The notes: generated by a model not told the origin, from the sequence alone. Positions 34,732 through 44,816 are shown, counted from the stretch's first letter. The stretch is 64,000 nucleotides of DNA from an uncultured Oscillospiraceae bacterium (GCA_910587285.1 CAJULM010000006.1:28351-92350), one strand, 5' to 3'. Made by a program: numbers and translations.

Positions 34732-37114
34732 TGACCACTGGCAGGTAAAGTACTTGGGGGAACGGGCGCCTGGCGTTCCCATCAGCCTCCCCCACGACGC
34801 CATGCTGTCTGAGCCCCGGACGGAGTTGTCCGCCGGGGGTATCAATACCGGCTGGTACGAGGGGCGGGACTATCTCTACACCAAGGTTTTTACGCCGGAC
34901 AGAGCGCTGACGGATCAATGCGCTGTGTTGGAGTTTGAGGGCGTGTACCACAACGCCGAGGTGTGGCTCAACGGGGAAAAGCTGGCTTTCCGGCCCTACG
35001 GCTACACCAACTTCTATGTGGAGCTGACGGGGAAGCTGCGGGCGGGGGAGGAAAATACCTTGGAGGTCATCGCCCGCAACGCCGACCAGCCCAACTCCCG
35101 CTGGTACTCCGGCGCGGGCATTTACCGGCCTGTTGTCTTGTGGACGGCGGATCGGGAGCACATCAAGCTCAACGGGGTGAAGATCCGCACACTATCCCTG
35201 GATCCGGCCCAGATCGAGGTGCGGGTGGAGACGGAGGGTGCGGGGCCGGTGTCCGTGGCCGTTCTGGACGACGGACGAGAGCTGGCCGCCGCATCCGGGG
35301 AGACCAAGGGGCAGTTTACATTTACCATGATCCTGGAAGGGGCTAAGCCCTGGAGCCTGGACGATCCTCAGCTCTATGCGTGCCGGATAAGGTTTGGGAC
35401 GGATGAGGTGGTGGAGACCTTCGGTCTGCGCACCCTGGAGTGGGGCCGCCGCGGTCTGCTGCTCAACGGGGAGCGGGTCATTGTCCAGGGGGCCTGCATC
35501 CACCACGACAACGGTGTGCTGGGGGCCTGCTGCTACGAGGACGCGGAGTGGCGCAAGATCCGCATTTTAAAGGAAAACGGCTACAACGCCATCCGCTCCG
35601 CCCACAACCCCTGTTCCAAGTTCCTGCTGGATGCCTGTGACCATCTGGGTGTGCTGGTGATGGACGAGTACATCGACCATTGGTACATCCATAAGACGGA
35701 ACATGATTATGTGGATTACTTCATGGAGTGGTGGAAGCAGGATTTAAAGGACATGGTGGACAAGGACTACAACCACCCTTCAGTTATCCTCTACTCCACC
35801 GGCAACGAGGTGTCCGAGACCGCCCAGGAAAAGGGGATCAAGCTCACTGCCGATCTGACGAACCATCTCCACCAGCTGGATGATACCAGGCCCGTCACCT
35901 GCGGCGTGAACATCTTTTTCAATTTCCTGTCCTCTGTCGGCTTTGGCGTCTACAGCGACGAGAAGGCAAAAAAAGAGGCCGAAAAGGCGGAAAAGCTGAA
36001 AGCCGCCGGGGCGGTGCCCAAGAAAAAGAAGGCGGTGGGCAGCGAGTTTTTCAACAACATGGCGGGGCTGTTTGGGGACAACTTCATGAAGCTGGGGGCC
36101 ACCCTCCCCCCCTGTGACTGGCGAACCCGGGACGCCTTCGCCAATATGGACGTGGCGGGATACAACTATGGCATCTTCCGCTATGAGGGCGACCTGAGAA
36201 AGTACCCGAACCGGCTGATCCTGGGCAGCGAGACCTTCTGCTCTGATGCCTACCGGTTCCGGGAACTGGCGAAAAAAGAGCCCCGCATCGTGGGCGATTT
36301 TGTGTGGGCAGGTATGGACTACCTGGGCGAGGTGGGCATCGGCTCCTGGGAGTACCAGGACTACGCGCCGGACTTTGGCCACGGTGTGGGCTGGGTGTCG
36401 GCGGGTTCCGGCCGGATCGACCTGACAGGCCGGCCCTTGGGCGAGGCGCTGTACACCCGTGTGGCCATGGAGCAGGACAAGGGCCCGTACATCGCCGTGT
36501 GCCCGGTGAACCACACCGGCGACAAGCACTCCCCCTCCGCCTGGAAAATGTCCAACGCCATCCCCTCCTGGAGCTGGCGGGGCTGCGCGGGCAAGAGCGC
36601 CAACGTGGAGGTCTACGCCCGTGCCCACAGCGTGGAGCTGCTGGTGAATGGCAAAAGCGCAGGCAAAAAGGAGCTGAAAAACGACTGCATGGCCAAATTC
36701 CGCAGCACCTATGAGGACGGCACAGTGGAAGCGGTGAGCTATGACAGCCATGGACAGGAGCTGGGGCGCTGCTCCCTGCGCACCGCATCCCCGGAAACAC
36801 AGCTGCGGGCTGTACCCGAGGAGGCCGCCGTGGAGCCGGGCCGCCTGTGCCATATCAGACTGCAATACACCGACGAAAGCGGCACGGTCAAGCCGCTGGA
36901 GCGGGGCATCCTCAGCGTGAAGGTGACGGGCGGCAGACTGCTGGGCCTGGGCAGTGCGTGCCCCTACAATGAGATCGGCTACACCACAGACCGTACCGAC
37001 ACCTATTACGGTGAGGCACTGGCTGTCGTGCAAGCAGGAGAAGGTGCGGAACTCACCCTGGCTGTTGCAGACGGCAGATACGCAGGGAGTGTTACCATCC
37101 CTGTGATCCACTGA
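34712..37114 (+). CDS. Glycoside hydrolase family 2 (copy B) with C-terminal Ig-like domains
   Basis: 800 residues, no signal peptide. LPHDAMLSEPR, NSRWYSGAGIYRPV, GACIHHDNGVLGA, acid/base Glu366 in STGNEVS, nucleophile Glu507 in LGSETFCS, then a DUF4982-like domain (VYARAHSVELLVNGKSAG) and a final Ig-like domain. The ATG at 34712 lies inside the end of GH43 copy B, behind GGAGGGA. A Lys/Ala/Glu-rich stretch (about residues 415-445) between acid/base and nucleophile looks like a charged loop. Same subtype as the 29363 enzyme. Confidence 0.88.
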   Translation: MKANQFNDHWQVKYLGERAPGVPISLPHDAMLSEPRTELSAGGINTGWYEGRDYLYTKVFTPDRALTDQCAVLEFEGVYHNAEVWLNGEKLAFRPYGYTNFYVELTGKLRAGEENTLEVIARNADQPNSRWYSGAGIYRPVVLWTADREHIKLNGVKIRTLSLDPAQIEVRVETEGAGPVSVAVLDDGRELAAASGETKGQFTFTMILEGAKPWSLDDPQLYACRIRFGTDEVVETFGLRTLEWGRRGLLLNGERVIVQGACIHHDNGVLGACCYEDAEWRKIRILKENGYNAIRSAHNPCSKFLLDACDHLGVLVMDEYIDHWYIHKTEHDYVDYFMEWWKQDLKDMVDKDYNHPSVILYSTGNEVSETAQEKGIKLTADLTNHLHQLDDTRPVTCGVNIFFNFLSSVGFGVYSDEKAKKEAEKAEKLKAAGAVPKKKKAVGSEFFNNMAGLFGDNFMKLGATLPPCDWRTRDAFANMDVAGYNYGIFRYEGDLRKYPNRLILGSETFCSDAYRFRELAKKEPRIVGDFVWAGMDYLGEVGIGSWEYQDYAPDFGHGVGWVSAGSGRIDLTGRPLGEALYTRVAMEQDKGPYIAVCPVNHTGDKHSPSAWKMSNAIPSWSWRGCAGKSANVEVYARAHSVELLVNGKSAGKKELKNDCMAKFRSTYEDGTVEAVSYDSHGQELGRCSLRTASPETQLRAVPEEAAVEPGRLCHIRLQYTDESGTVKPLERGILSVKVTGGRLLGLGSACPYNEIGYTTDRTDTYYGEALAVVQAGEGAELTLAVADGRYAGSVTIPVIH

Positions 37115-37127
37115 GGAGGATAACAAT

Positions 37128-38603
37128 ATGCTCTATATTGGCATTGATCTTGGCACCTCCGCCTGCAAGCTGCTGCTGGTGGACGGGAGCGGCGCGGTGC
37201 TCCGCGAGGTCACAAAGGAGTACCCCCTGTCTTTCCCCCAGCCGGGGTGGAGCGAGCAGGCCCCGGAGGACTGGTGGAAGGCAGTGATGCAGGGAATGTC
37301 GGAACTGCTGTGTGGCTTTGATGCCGCCCAAGTTGTTGGCATCGGCGCGGGCGGCCAGATGCACGGCCTGGTGGCGCTGGACGAGGATGATAACGTCATC
37401 CGTCCGGCCATCCTGTGGAACGACGGGCGGACGGCCAAAGAGGTGGACTATCTCAACAACGAGATTGGCAAGGGCAAGCTGAGCCGTTATACCGCCAACA
37501 TCGCCTTCGCGGGCTTCACCGCGCCAAAACTGCTGTGGATGCGGGAGAACGAGCGGTCAAACTTCGCCAAGATTCGCAAGATCATGCTTCCCAAGGACTA
37601 CATCAATTACAAGCTGACAGGTATCCACTGCACCGATTATTCCGACGCCTCCGGGACGCTCCTGCTGGACGTGGAGCACAAACGGTGGAGTTGGAAAATG
37701 TGTCAAATTTGCGGCGTCACCGAGGAACAGCTCCCCAAGCCGTACGAGAGCTGGGAGACGGTGGGAACCCTGAAAGCCGATGTGGCGAAAGAGCTGGGGT
37801 TACCCGAGAGCGTCAAGGTCTGCGCCGGGGCGGGGGACAACGCCGCCGCCGCTGTTGGAACGGGCGTCGTGGGCGCGGGCGGGTGCAATATTTCGCTGGG
37901 CACGTCCGGCACCATCTTCATCAGCTCGGACAAGTTTGGGGTTGACCCAAACAACGCCCTCCATGCCTTCGCCCACGCGGACGGCGGCTGGCACCTGATG
38001 GGCTGTATGCTGTCCGCTGCCTCCTGCAACAAGTGGTGGTGCGGGGACATTTTGGGTATCAGCGATTACCAAACCGAGCAAAAGCCCATCGGCAAGGATA
38101 AGTTGGGCCGAAACCGGGTGTTCTTCCTGCCCTACCTCATGGGCGAGCGCTCCCCCATCAACGATACCAATGCCCGGGGCACGTTCATCGGCATGAGCAT
38201 GGACACCACCCGCGCCGACCTCACCCAGGCGGTGCTGGAGGGTGTGGCTTTTGCCATCCGGGACAGCTTCGAGGTGGCCAAGTCCCTGGGCGTGTCCATC
38301 CCCAAGAGCATGATCTGCGGCGGCGGAGCCAAATCGCCCCTATGGCGGACCATCTTCGCCAACGTGCTGGGCATTCCGCTGACCCTGCCACAGACCGAGC
38401 AGGGCCCCGGCTACGGCGGCGCGGTGCTGGCCATGGTGGGCTGCGGGGCGTTTGAAAGCGTCCAGGCCGCCTGTGACACGCTGATCCACGTGGCCCAGAC
38501 CGTGGAGCCGGACGCAGAACTCACCGCCCGGTACGAGGAGCGATATCGAAAGTTCCAACAAATCTACCCGGCCCTAAAAAATGTGTTTCCAGCGTTGAAA
38601 TGA
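37128..38603 (+). CDS. xylB: Xylulokinase
   Basis: 491 residues, FGGY kinase family. The N-terminal phosphate-binding motif is GIDLGTSACKLLLVD. AGGQMHGLVALDE and ILWNDGRT are typical xylulokinase segments. The C-terminal half carries NISLGTSGT and GGGAKSPLW. It phosphorylates D-xylulose to xylulose 5-phosphate. It begins 13 bases after GH2 copy B with a GGAGG site. Together with transketolase downstream it supports pentose entry to the pentose phosphate pathway. Confidence 0.9.
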   Translation: MLYIGIDLGTSACKLLLVDGSGAVLREVTKEYPLSFPQPGWSEQAPEDWWKAVMQGMSELLCGFDAAQVVGIGAGGQMHGLVALDEDDNVIRPAILWNDGRTAKEVDYLNNEIGKGKLSRYTANIAFAGFTAPKLLWMRENERSNFAKIRKIMLPKDYINYKLTGIHCTDYSDASGTLLLDVEHKRWSWKMCQICGVTEEQLPKPYESWETVGTLKADVAKELGLPESVKVCAGAGDNAAAAVGTGVVGAGGCNISLGTSGTIFISSDKFGVDPNNALHAFAHADGGWHLMGCMLSAASCNKWWCGDILGISDYQTEQKPIGKDKLGRNRVFFLPYLMGERSPINDTNARGTFIGMSMDTTRADLTQAVLEGVAFAIRDSFEVAKSLGVSIPKSMICGGGAKSPLWRTIFANVLGIPLTLPQTEQGPGYGGAVLAMVGCGAFESVQAACDTLIHVAQTVEPDAELTARYEERYRKFQQIYPALKNVFPALK

Positions 38604-38614
38604 GGAGGTCAAGC

Positions 38615-39250
38615 ATGGAGATCAAAAGCATATTTGACGCAGAATTTTCCCCCTATGGGCAGGTGCATAAGGGCTATAAGCTGGATGGCCTGCTGGCGGC
38701 CATGAAAGCCATCCCCTTGCCGGAAAGTGGCACCACCTACCAGCCCACCATTCCTGAGCTGGAGGCCCTGCCCATCTTTGAACTGTTTGGTGCCAACGCC
38801 TACGGCGGGATGCCCGTCCAGCTGGGGATGTGCTGGGGCCGCAACACCAAATTGAACTGCCTGGAGTACCACCGGGACAGCGAGTTTAACGTGGGCACCC
38901 ATGACTTCATTCTCCTGCTGGCCAAGCAGGACGAAATCGTGGACGGTATGCTGGACACCGCAAAAGTCCGGGCGTTTCGCGTCCCCGCCGGGGTGTTGGT
39001 GGAGGTGTACGCCACCACTTTGCACTATGCCCCCTGCCACACCGACGAGGCCGAGGGCTTCCGGGTGGCGGTGGCGCTGCCCCGGGGCACCAACGAGGCA
39101 AAACCCGCCATCAAGGCCATAACAGAGGAGGATCAACTGCTCTGGGCCCGGAACAAGTGGCTGCTGGCCCATGAGGACAGCGCCGAGGCCGGACAAGGCG
39201 CCGCCGTCCGGCTGTCCGGCGATAACAACGACATTGCCAACGATATTTGA
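38615..39250 (+). CDS. DUF4867 family protein (cupin-like)
   Basis: 211 residues matching the DUF4867 type: MEIKSIFDxEFxPYGQV at the start, TKLNCLEYHRDSEFN in the middle, YATTLHYAPC and ALPRGTN later. The conserved His and Glu residues in a cupin-like sheet suggest a metal site. From memory, such genes occur beside sugar isomerases and kinases in Firmicutes; a mutarotase or isomerase accessory role is inference. ATG 38615 has GAGGAGG upstream. It lies 17 bases before the isomerase gene, a tight pairing. Confidence 0.75.
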   Translation: MEIKSIFDAEFSPYGQVHKGYKLDGLLAAMKAIPLPESGTTYQPTIPELEALPIFELFGANAYGGMPVQLGMCWGRNTKLNCLEYHRDSEFNVGTHDFILLLAKQDEIVDGMLDTAKVRAFRVPAGVLVEVYATTLHYAPCHTDEAEGFRVAVALPRGTNEAKPAIKAITEEDQLLWARNKWLLAHEDSAEAGQGAAVRLSGDNNDIANDI

Positions 39251-39267
39251 TATAGGAGGAAAACATC

Positions 39268-40743
39268 ATGAAAAACATCCCTGACGTAAAACTTGGCCTC
39301 ATCGCTGTCTCCCGGGACTGCTTCCCCATCGCCCTGAGCGAGAAGCGCCGCGCCGCCATCAAAGCCGCCTATGCGGGCGACCTCTACGAGTGCCCTGTCA
39401 CCGTTGAGAACGAGCTGGATATGCTGAAAGCCTTGGCCGATGTGAACGAGCACGGCTGCAACGCCCTGGTGGTGTTCCTGGGCAATTTCGGCCCCGAGAC
39501 CCCCGAGACCCTCATTGCCAAAAACTTTGACGGCCCCTGTATGTTCGTGGCCGCCGCCGAGGGGGACGGCGACCTCATCAATGGGCGCGGCGACGCCTAC
39601 TGCGGTATGCTCAACTGCTCCTACAACCTGGGGATGCGCCATCTGAAGGGCTACATCCCGGAGTACCCCGTGGGCACGGCGGAGGACATCACCAAAATGA
39701 TTGCGGACTTCGTGCCCATCGCAAGGGCGGTGATCGGCGTGAAGAACCTGAAGATCATCACCTTTGGCCCCCGGCCCCAGGACTTTTTTGCCTGCAACGC
39801 CCCTATCAAGGGGCTGTATGAGCTGGGCGTAGAGGTGGAGGAGAACTCCGAGCTGGATCTGCTGGTTTCGTACAAGGAGCACGCGGGCGACCCCCGCATT
39901 CCCGCCGTCTGCGACGAGATGGCGGCCGAGATGGGCGAGGGCCGCTTCTACCCGGATTTGGGCGAGCGGATGGCGCAGTTTGAGCTGACCCTGCTGGATT
40001 GGGCGGAGAACCACAAGGGCTCCCGCAAGTATGTGGCCTTCGCGGACAAGTGCTGGCCCGCGTTCCCCAGCCAGTTCGGCTTTGAGCCCTGCTACGTCAA
40101 CTCCCGTCTGGCCGCCCGTGGCATCCCCGTGGCCTGCGAGGTGGACATCTATGGCGCGCTCAGCGAGTACATCGGGGCCTGCGTCAGCGGCGACGCGGTG
40201 ACCCTGCTGGACATCAACAACTCCGTCCCCGCCCAGATGTGGGAGGAGCAGATTCGCGGCAAGTACGATTATCAGCTCACCGACACCTTCATGGGCTTCC
40301 ACTGCGGCAACACCCCCGCCTGCAAGCTGTGCGCCGACCGGGCGGTGAAATACCAGCTCATTCAGCACCGCCTGCTGGAGCCCCAGGACAGCGACCCCGA
40401 CTTCACCCGCGGCACCCTGGAGGCGGACATTGCGCCCTCTGACATCACCTTCTACCGCCTCCAGTGCGACAGCGAGGGCAATCTGCGCTCCTACATCGCC
40501 CAGGGCGAGGTGCTGCCCGTCAAGACCGGCAGCTTTGGCGGCATCGGCGTGTTCGCCATCCACGAGATGGGCCGGTTCTACCGCCATGTACTGATCCAGA
40601 AGCGCTACCCCCACCACGGCGCGGTGGCCTTCGGCCACTACGGCAAGGCGCTGTTCGAGGTGTTCAAGTTCCTGGGCGTTCAGGATATCGCGTATAATCA
40701 GCCCAAGTCCCTGCCCTATCCCACCGAGAATCCCTGGGGTTGA
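39268..40743 (+). CDS. L-fucose/L-arabinose isomerase family protein
   Basis: 491 residues of the FucI/AraA-type aldose-ketose isomerase fold: an N-terminal substrate-recognition domain (VVFLGNFGPETP, FGPRPQDFFACN) and a C-terminal catalytic part with EVDIYGALSEYI, DINNSVP and FHCGNTPACKLC. It interconverts an aldose and ketose with Mn2+ or similar. No classic AraA or XylA occurs in the window, so this gene is the candidate isomerase for the pentose (or deoxy-hexose) consumed here. It follows DUF4867 and precedes a kinase. Confidence 0.82.
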   Translation: MKNIPDVKLGLIAVSRDCFPIALSEKRRAAIKAAYAGDLYECPVTVENELDMLKALADVNEHGCNALVVFLGNFGPETPETLIAKNFDGPCMFVAAAEGDGDLINGRGDAYCGMLNCSYNLGMRHLKGYIPEYPVGTAEDITKMIADFVPIARAVIGVKNLKIITFGPRPQDFFACNAPIKGLYELGVEVEENSELDLLVSYKEHAGDPRIPAVCDEMAAEMGEGRFYPDLGERMAQFELTLLDWAENHKGSRKYVAFADKCWPAFPSQFGFEPCYVNSRLAARGIPVACEVDIYGALSEYIGACVSGDAVTLLDINNSVPAQMWEEQIRGKYDYQLTDTFMGFHCGNTPACKLCADRAVKYQLIQHRLLEPQDSDPDFTRGTLEADIAPSDITFYRLQCDSEGNLRSYIAQGEVLPVKTGSFGGIGVFAIHEMGRFYRHVLIQKRYPHHGAVAFGHYGKALFEVFKFLGVQDIAYNQPKSLPYPTENPWG

Positions 40744-40748
40744 GCGCC

Positions 40749-42278
40749 ATGGAAAAACTTTGCCTTGGCATCGAATTGGGCTCCACCCGCATCAAGGCGG
40801 TGGCCGTCGATGGACAGCATACCCCTGTGTCCTCCGGGGACTACATCTGGGCGTCCAGCTACGAAAACGGCATCTGGACGTATAGCTTGGACGAGGTGTG
40901 GAAGGGCCTGAAGACCGCCCTGTCCGGGGTGGAGGGTCGGGAGAATATATGCGCCATGGGTGTTTCGGCCATGATGCACGGCTACCTTGCTTTCGACAAG
41001 GATTGGAACCTGCTGACGCCCTTCCGAACCTGGCAGAACACCGTCACGGGGCAAGCGGCGGCGGAATTGACAGCCCTGTTCGGCTTCAATATCCCCCAGC
41101 GGTGGTCCATCGCCCACCTTTACCAGGCCATTCTGAACGAGGAACCCCACGTTCCCCAGATTGCCCATATCACCACCCTGGCGGGTTATGTCCATTATAT
41201 GCTCACCGGCATCAACGCCGTGGGTGTGGGCGAAACCAGCGGTATGTTCCCCATCAACAGCGAGGCCCTGGACTACGACAGGGAAATGATGGAGAAGTTT
41301 AACGAGTTGGTGAAGTCCCGCGATTTGCCCTGGACGCTGGCCAATATACTGCCCAGCGTGCTTCCCGCCGGCGCGGACGCGGGCGCGCTCACCGAACGGG
41401 GCGCGGCCCTGCTGGACAACCTGCTTACTCCCGGCATCTCCTTTGCCCCCGCCGAGGGCGACGCAGGCACCGGCATGACCGCCACCAACGCCGTGGCCCC
41501 TCGGACGGGCAACGTGTCGGCGGGTACGTCAATTTTCTCCATGGTGGTTTTGGAAAAGCCGCTGTCCCGCGTCTACGAGGAAATCGACCTGGTGACTACC
41601 CCCACTGGGGCCCCGGTGGCCATGGTGCACTGCAACAACTGCACCAACGATACCAACGCCTGGGCCGGGGTGTTGCGGGAGACAGCGGAGCTGTTTGGGG
41701 CAGCGCCCGATACCAGTGCGTTATACACGAAACTGTACGAAAAGAGCTTAGAGGGCGATACTGACTGCGGCGGTGTAATGGTTTGCAACTACCTGGCAGG
41801 CGAGGGCGTGACCCACATGGACGAGGGCCGGCCTCTGGTAGTGCGCCGCCCGGACAGCAAATTCACCCTGGCCAACTTCTTCCGCGCCCAGCTCTATTCC
41901 ACAATGGCTACCCTAAAAATCGGCATGGATATTCTGGCGGCGGAGGGGGTCGCCATCGATTCCCTCACCGGCCACGGCGGGCTGTTCAAGACTCCGCTGG
42001 TGGGCCAGACCTACATGGCCGCCGCCTGCAATGCCCCGGTCGCCTGCATGGAGACGGCGGGGGAGGGCGGCCCCTACGGCATGGCGCTTTTGGCGGCGTA
42101 CCGGGTGTGGAAGTCCGGCGGCGAGACGCTGGAGGACTACCTGAACCGCCGCGTGTTCGCAGGGGTGTCCGGCTCCACCGTCCAGCCGGATGAGGAGACA
42201 GTAAACGGCTTCAACGCCTATATGGAGCGGTACAGGGCTCTGCTGGATGTGGAGCGAAAAGCGGTGGAGGTGCTGTAA
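40749..42278 (+). CDS. FGGY-family carbohydrate kinase (ribulokinase/fuculokinase-like)
   Basis: 509 residues. N-terminal GIELGSTRIKAVAVD and a C-terminal ATPase half with NVSAGTSIFSMVV and LTGHGGLFKTP. It is distinct from xylB by sequence. Position between an isomerase and AraD suggests phosphorylation of L-ribulose or a similar ketose at C5 or C1. The ribosome site is weak (GGGGTTGAG), with the start 6 bases after the isomerase stop; coupling is likely. A truncated paralogous copy lies at 46239. Confidence 0.83.
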   Translation: MEKLCLGIELGSTRIKAVAVDGQHTPVSSGDYIWASSYENGIWTYSLDEVWKGLKTALSGVEGRENICAMGVSAMMHGYLAFDKDWNLLTPFRTWQNTVTGQAAAELTALFGFNIPQRWSIAHLYQAILNEEPHVPQIAHITTLAGYVHYMLTGINAVGVGETSGMFPINSEALDYDREMMEKFNELVKSRDLPWTLANILPSVLPAGADAGALTERGAALLDNLLTPGISFAPAEGDAGTGMTATNAVAPRTGNVSAGTSIFSMVVLEKPLSRVYEEIDLVTTPTGAPVAMVHCNNCTNDTNAWAGVLRETAELFGAAPDTSALYTKLYEKSLEGDTDCGGVMVCNYLAGEGVTHMDEGRPLVVRRPDSKFTLANFFRAQLYSTMATLKIGMDILAAEGVAIDSLTGHGGLFKTPLVGQTYMAAACNAPVACMETAGEGGPYGMALLAAYRVWKSGGETLEDYLNRRVFAGVSGSTVQPDEETVNGFNAYMERYRALLDVERKAVEVL

Positions 42279-42977
42279 ATGCTGGAGGAACTGAAACAAA
42301 AGGTGCTGGAAGCGAACCTGCTCCTGCCCAAATACGGCCTGGTGACATTCACCTGGGGCAACGTGTCTGGCATCGACAGGGACAAGGGGCTGGTCGTGAT
42401 TAAGCCCTCCGGGGTGGAGTATGACGGCATGACCGCCGAGGACATGGTGGTGGTCAGCCTGGATACCGGGGAGCGGGTGGAGGGCCGCTGGAAACCCTCC
42501 AGCGACACCAAAACCCATTTGGAGCTGTACCGGGCGTTCCCCGGAATCGGCGGCATCGTCCACACCCACAGCCCCCACGCGGTGGCCTGGGCCCAGGCCG
42601 GGGAGGACATCCCCTGCTTCGGCACCACCCACGCCGATTACTTTTACGGCTCCATCCCCTGCGCCCGCCACCTGACCCAGGGGGAGCTGGAGGAGGATTA
42701 CGAGAAAAACACCGGCGTGGTCATCGTGGAAACCTTCCGGGAGCGGTGCATCGAACCCACCGCCGTCCCCGGCGCGATCTGCGCCAGCCACGGCCCATTC
42801 ACCTGGGGCAAAGACCCGGCCCAGGCGGTGTACCACGCGGTGGTATTGGAGGAAGTTGCAAAAATGGCCCTGCTCACCCGGCAGGTGCGGCCCTCCGCCA
42901 GCCCCGTCCCCCAGCGTATTCAGGATAAGCATTATTTCCGTAAGCACGGGCCGGGGGCCTACTATGGCCAGGGCTGA
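42279..42977 (+). CDS. araD: L-ribulose-5-phosphate 4-epimerase
   Basis: 232 residues, class II aldolase/AraD fold. TWGNVSGID and IKPSGVEYD near the start, Zn ligands in HTHS (about residue 94) and TTHADYF, and a final His in ASHGPFTWG/YHAVVLEEVA. It converts L-ribulose 5-phosphate to D-xylulose 5-phosphate. Its ATG directly follows the kinase TAA, so translation is coupled. With the isomerase and kinase just upstream it completes an arabinose-like route. Confidence 0.92.
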   Translation: MLEELKQKVLEANLLLPKYGLVTFTWGNVSGIDRDKGLVVIKPSGVEYDGMTAEDMVVVSLDTGERVEGRWKPSSDTKTHLELYRAFPGIGGIVHTHSPHAVAWAQAGEDIPCFGTTHADYFYGSIPCARHLTQGELEEDYEKNTGVVIVETFRERCIEPTAVPGAICASHGPFTWGKDPAQAVYHAVVLEEVAKMALLTRQVRPSASPVPQRIQDKHYFRKHGPGAYYGQG

Positions 42978-42992
42978 AAAGGAGAATCTATC

Positions 42993-43838
42993 ATGACCAA
43001 AGAGGAAGAAATCACACTTGGAAAGACGGCCTGCAAGGTGCGCATGGGCGTACTCACCGCCACCCATGGGGCCAAGGCGGGCCATCCCGGCGGCAGCCTG
43101 TCCGCCGCGGATGTGTTTACCTACCTGTATTTCAGGGAACTGAACATTGACCCGCAGAATCCTAAGCGGAAAGACCGGGATCGTTTTGTGCTGTCCAAGG
43201 GCCACACCGCGCCGGGGCTGTATGCGGCGCTGGCTTACCGGGGGTTCTTCCCAGTGGACGACCTGCCCACCCTGCGGCACATTGACAGCTATTTGCAGGG
43301 ACACCCAAACATGGACGCGGTGCCCGGCGTGGATATGTCCACCGGGTCGCTGGGGCAGGGCGTCTCCTGCGCGGCGGGAATGGCGCTGGGCCTGAAGCAC
43401 CAGGGCAGCGCCGCCCGGGTGTATACCCTGCTGGGAGATGGCGAGATGCAGGAGGGCCAGGTGTGGGAAGCGCTGATGTTTGCCGCCCACTACAGGCTGG
43501 ACAACATGTGCGTCATCATAGACCACAACGGCCTCCAGATCGACGGCACCAACGAAAAGGTGATGGGGCTGGGCTCCATCCCGGATAAACTGCGGGCCTT
43601 TGGGCTGAATGTGTTCCAGATCGACGGACACGACTTCCAGGCTATGGAAAAGGCCTTTGACGCTGCCCGGCAGATCAAGGGCAAGCCCTCCGCCATCGTG
43701 CTGGAGACGACCAAGGGCAAGGGCGTGAGCTACATGGAGGGTCAGGTGGGCTGGCACGGCAAGGCCCCCAACGACGAGGAGTATGCCCGGGGCATGGCGG
43801 AGCTGAGCGCTCAGCTGGCGGAACTGGAGGCGGTTTGA
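42993..43838 (+). CDS. Transketolase, N-terminal (thiamine-diphosphate-binding) subunit
   Basis: 281 residues: GHPGGSLSAADVFTYLY, LSKGHTAPGLYAAL, STGSLGQGVSCAAGMA and the ThDP motif GDGEMQEGQVWEA through DHNG. In many Firmicutes transketolase is split into two genes; this is the first half. Both halves together transfer two-carbon units between pentose and triose/tetrose phosphates. It is followed one base after its stop by the second half. Confidence 0.92.
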   Translation: MTKEEEITLGKTACKVRMGVLTATHGAKAGHPGGSLSAADVFTYLYFRELNIDPQNPKRKDRDRFVLSKGHTAPGLYAALAYRGFFPVDDLPTLRHIDSYLQGHPNMDAVPGVDMSTGSLGQGVSCAAGMALGLKHQGSAARVYTLLGDGEMQEGQVWEALMFAAHYRLDNMCVIIDHNGLQIDGTNEKVMGLGSIPDKLRAFGLNVFQIDGHDFQAMEKAFDAARQIKGKPSAIVLETTKGKGVSYMEGQVGWHGKAPNDEEYARGMAELSAQLAELEAV

Positions 43839-43839
43839 A

Positions 43840-44775
43840 ATGGCAGATGTGAAAAAAGTCGCCACCCGGCAGAGCTACGGCGAGGCGCTGAAGGAATTGG
43901 GGGCAGCCCATCCCGATGTGGTGGTGCTGGACGCCGACCTGGCCAACGCCACCAAGACGGAGATCTTCAAAAAGGCGTTCCCAGACCGCCACTTTGACTG
44001 CGGCATCGCGGAGAGCGACATGATGTGCGTGGCGGCGGGGCTGTCTACCACGGGGTATGTGCCCTTTGCCAGCAGCTTTGCCATGTTCGCGGCGGGGCGG
44101 GCCTTTGAGCAGGTGCGCAACTCCATCGGTTACCCCCACCTGAACGTGAAGATCGGCGCCACCCATGGCGGCATCTCCGTAGGCGAGGACGGGGCCAGCC
44201 ACCAGTGCTGTGAGGACTTTGCGCTGATGCGCTCCATCCCCGGCATGGTGGTGATGTCACCGGCAGACGACGTGGAGACCAAAGCCATGGTGTGGGCCGC
44301 CTATGAGCACCAAGGCCCCGTCTATATGCGGTTCAGCCGGTACGGCGCGCCGGTCATCCACGACGCAGACCGTTTCACTTTTGAGATTGGGAAAGGTGAA
44401 GTCCTGCGGGAGGGTTCCGATGTGGCCCTCATTGCCAACGGCCTGCTGGTGGCGGAGGCGCTGGAAGCTGCCGAGCTGCTGGCCCAGCAGGGTATCAGCG
44501 CCCGTGTCATCGACATGGCCACCATCAAGCCGCTGGACGAGGGTCTGGTACTGAACGCGGCAAAGGAGTGCGGCAGGCTCGTCACCTGTGAGGAGCACTC
44601 CATCATCGGCGGACTGGGCGAGGCGGTGTGCGCCGTCATCGCAAAGCACGGCTTGCCCTGCCCTGTGGAGCGCATCGGCGTCAACGACGAGTTCGGACAC
44701 TCCGGCCCTGCCGGGGCACTGTTGGAGCAGTTCGGGTTGTGTGCGGGGCATATTGCGGAAGCGGCGCATGGCTGA
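43840..44775 (+). CDS. Transketolase, C-terminal subunit
   Basis: 311 residues. Pyrimidine-binding domain with ADLANATKTEIFKKAFPDR, FDCGIAESDMM, ATHGGISVGEDGASHQ and VYMRFSRYG, then the C-terminal transketolase domain with EEHSIIGGLGEAV. The start is one base after the N-subunit stop, so equimolar synthesis is expected. With the pentose kinases upstream it feeds xylulose 5-phosphate into central metabolism. Confidence 0.92.
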   Translation: MADVKKVATRQSYGEALKELGAAHPDVVVLDADLANATKTEIFKKAFPDRHFDCGIAESDMMCVAAGLSTTGYVPFASSFAMFAAGRAFEQVRNSIGYPHLNVKIGATHGGISVGEDGASHQCCEDFALMRSIPGMVVMSPADDVETKAMVWAAYEHQGPVYMRFSRYGAPVIHDADRFTFEIGKGEVLREGSDVALIANGLLVAEALEAAELLAQQGISARVIDMATIKPLDEGLVLNAAKECGRLVTCEEHSIIGGLGEAVCAVIAKHGLPCPVERIGVNDEFGHSGPAGALLEQFGLCAGHIAEAAHG

Positions 44776-44816
44776 TTCGGCTAACTACATAAGACCTTAT
44801 TGGAGGAGAAAATCGC

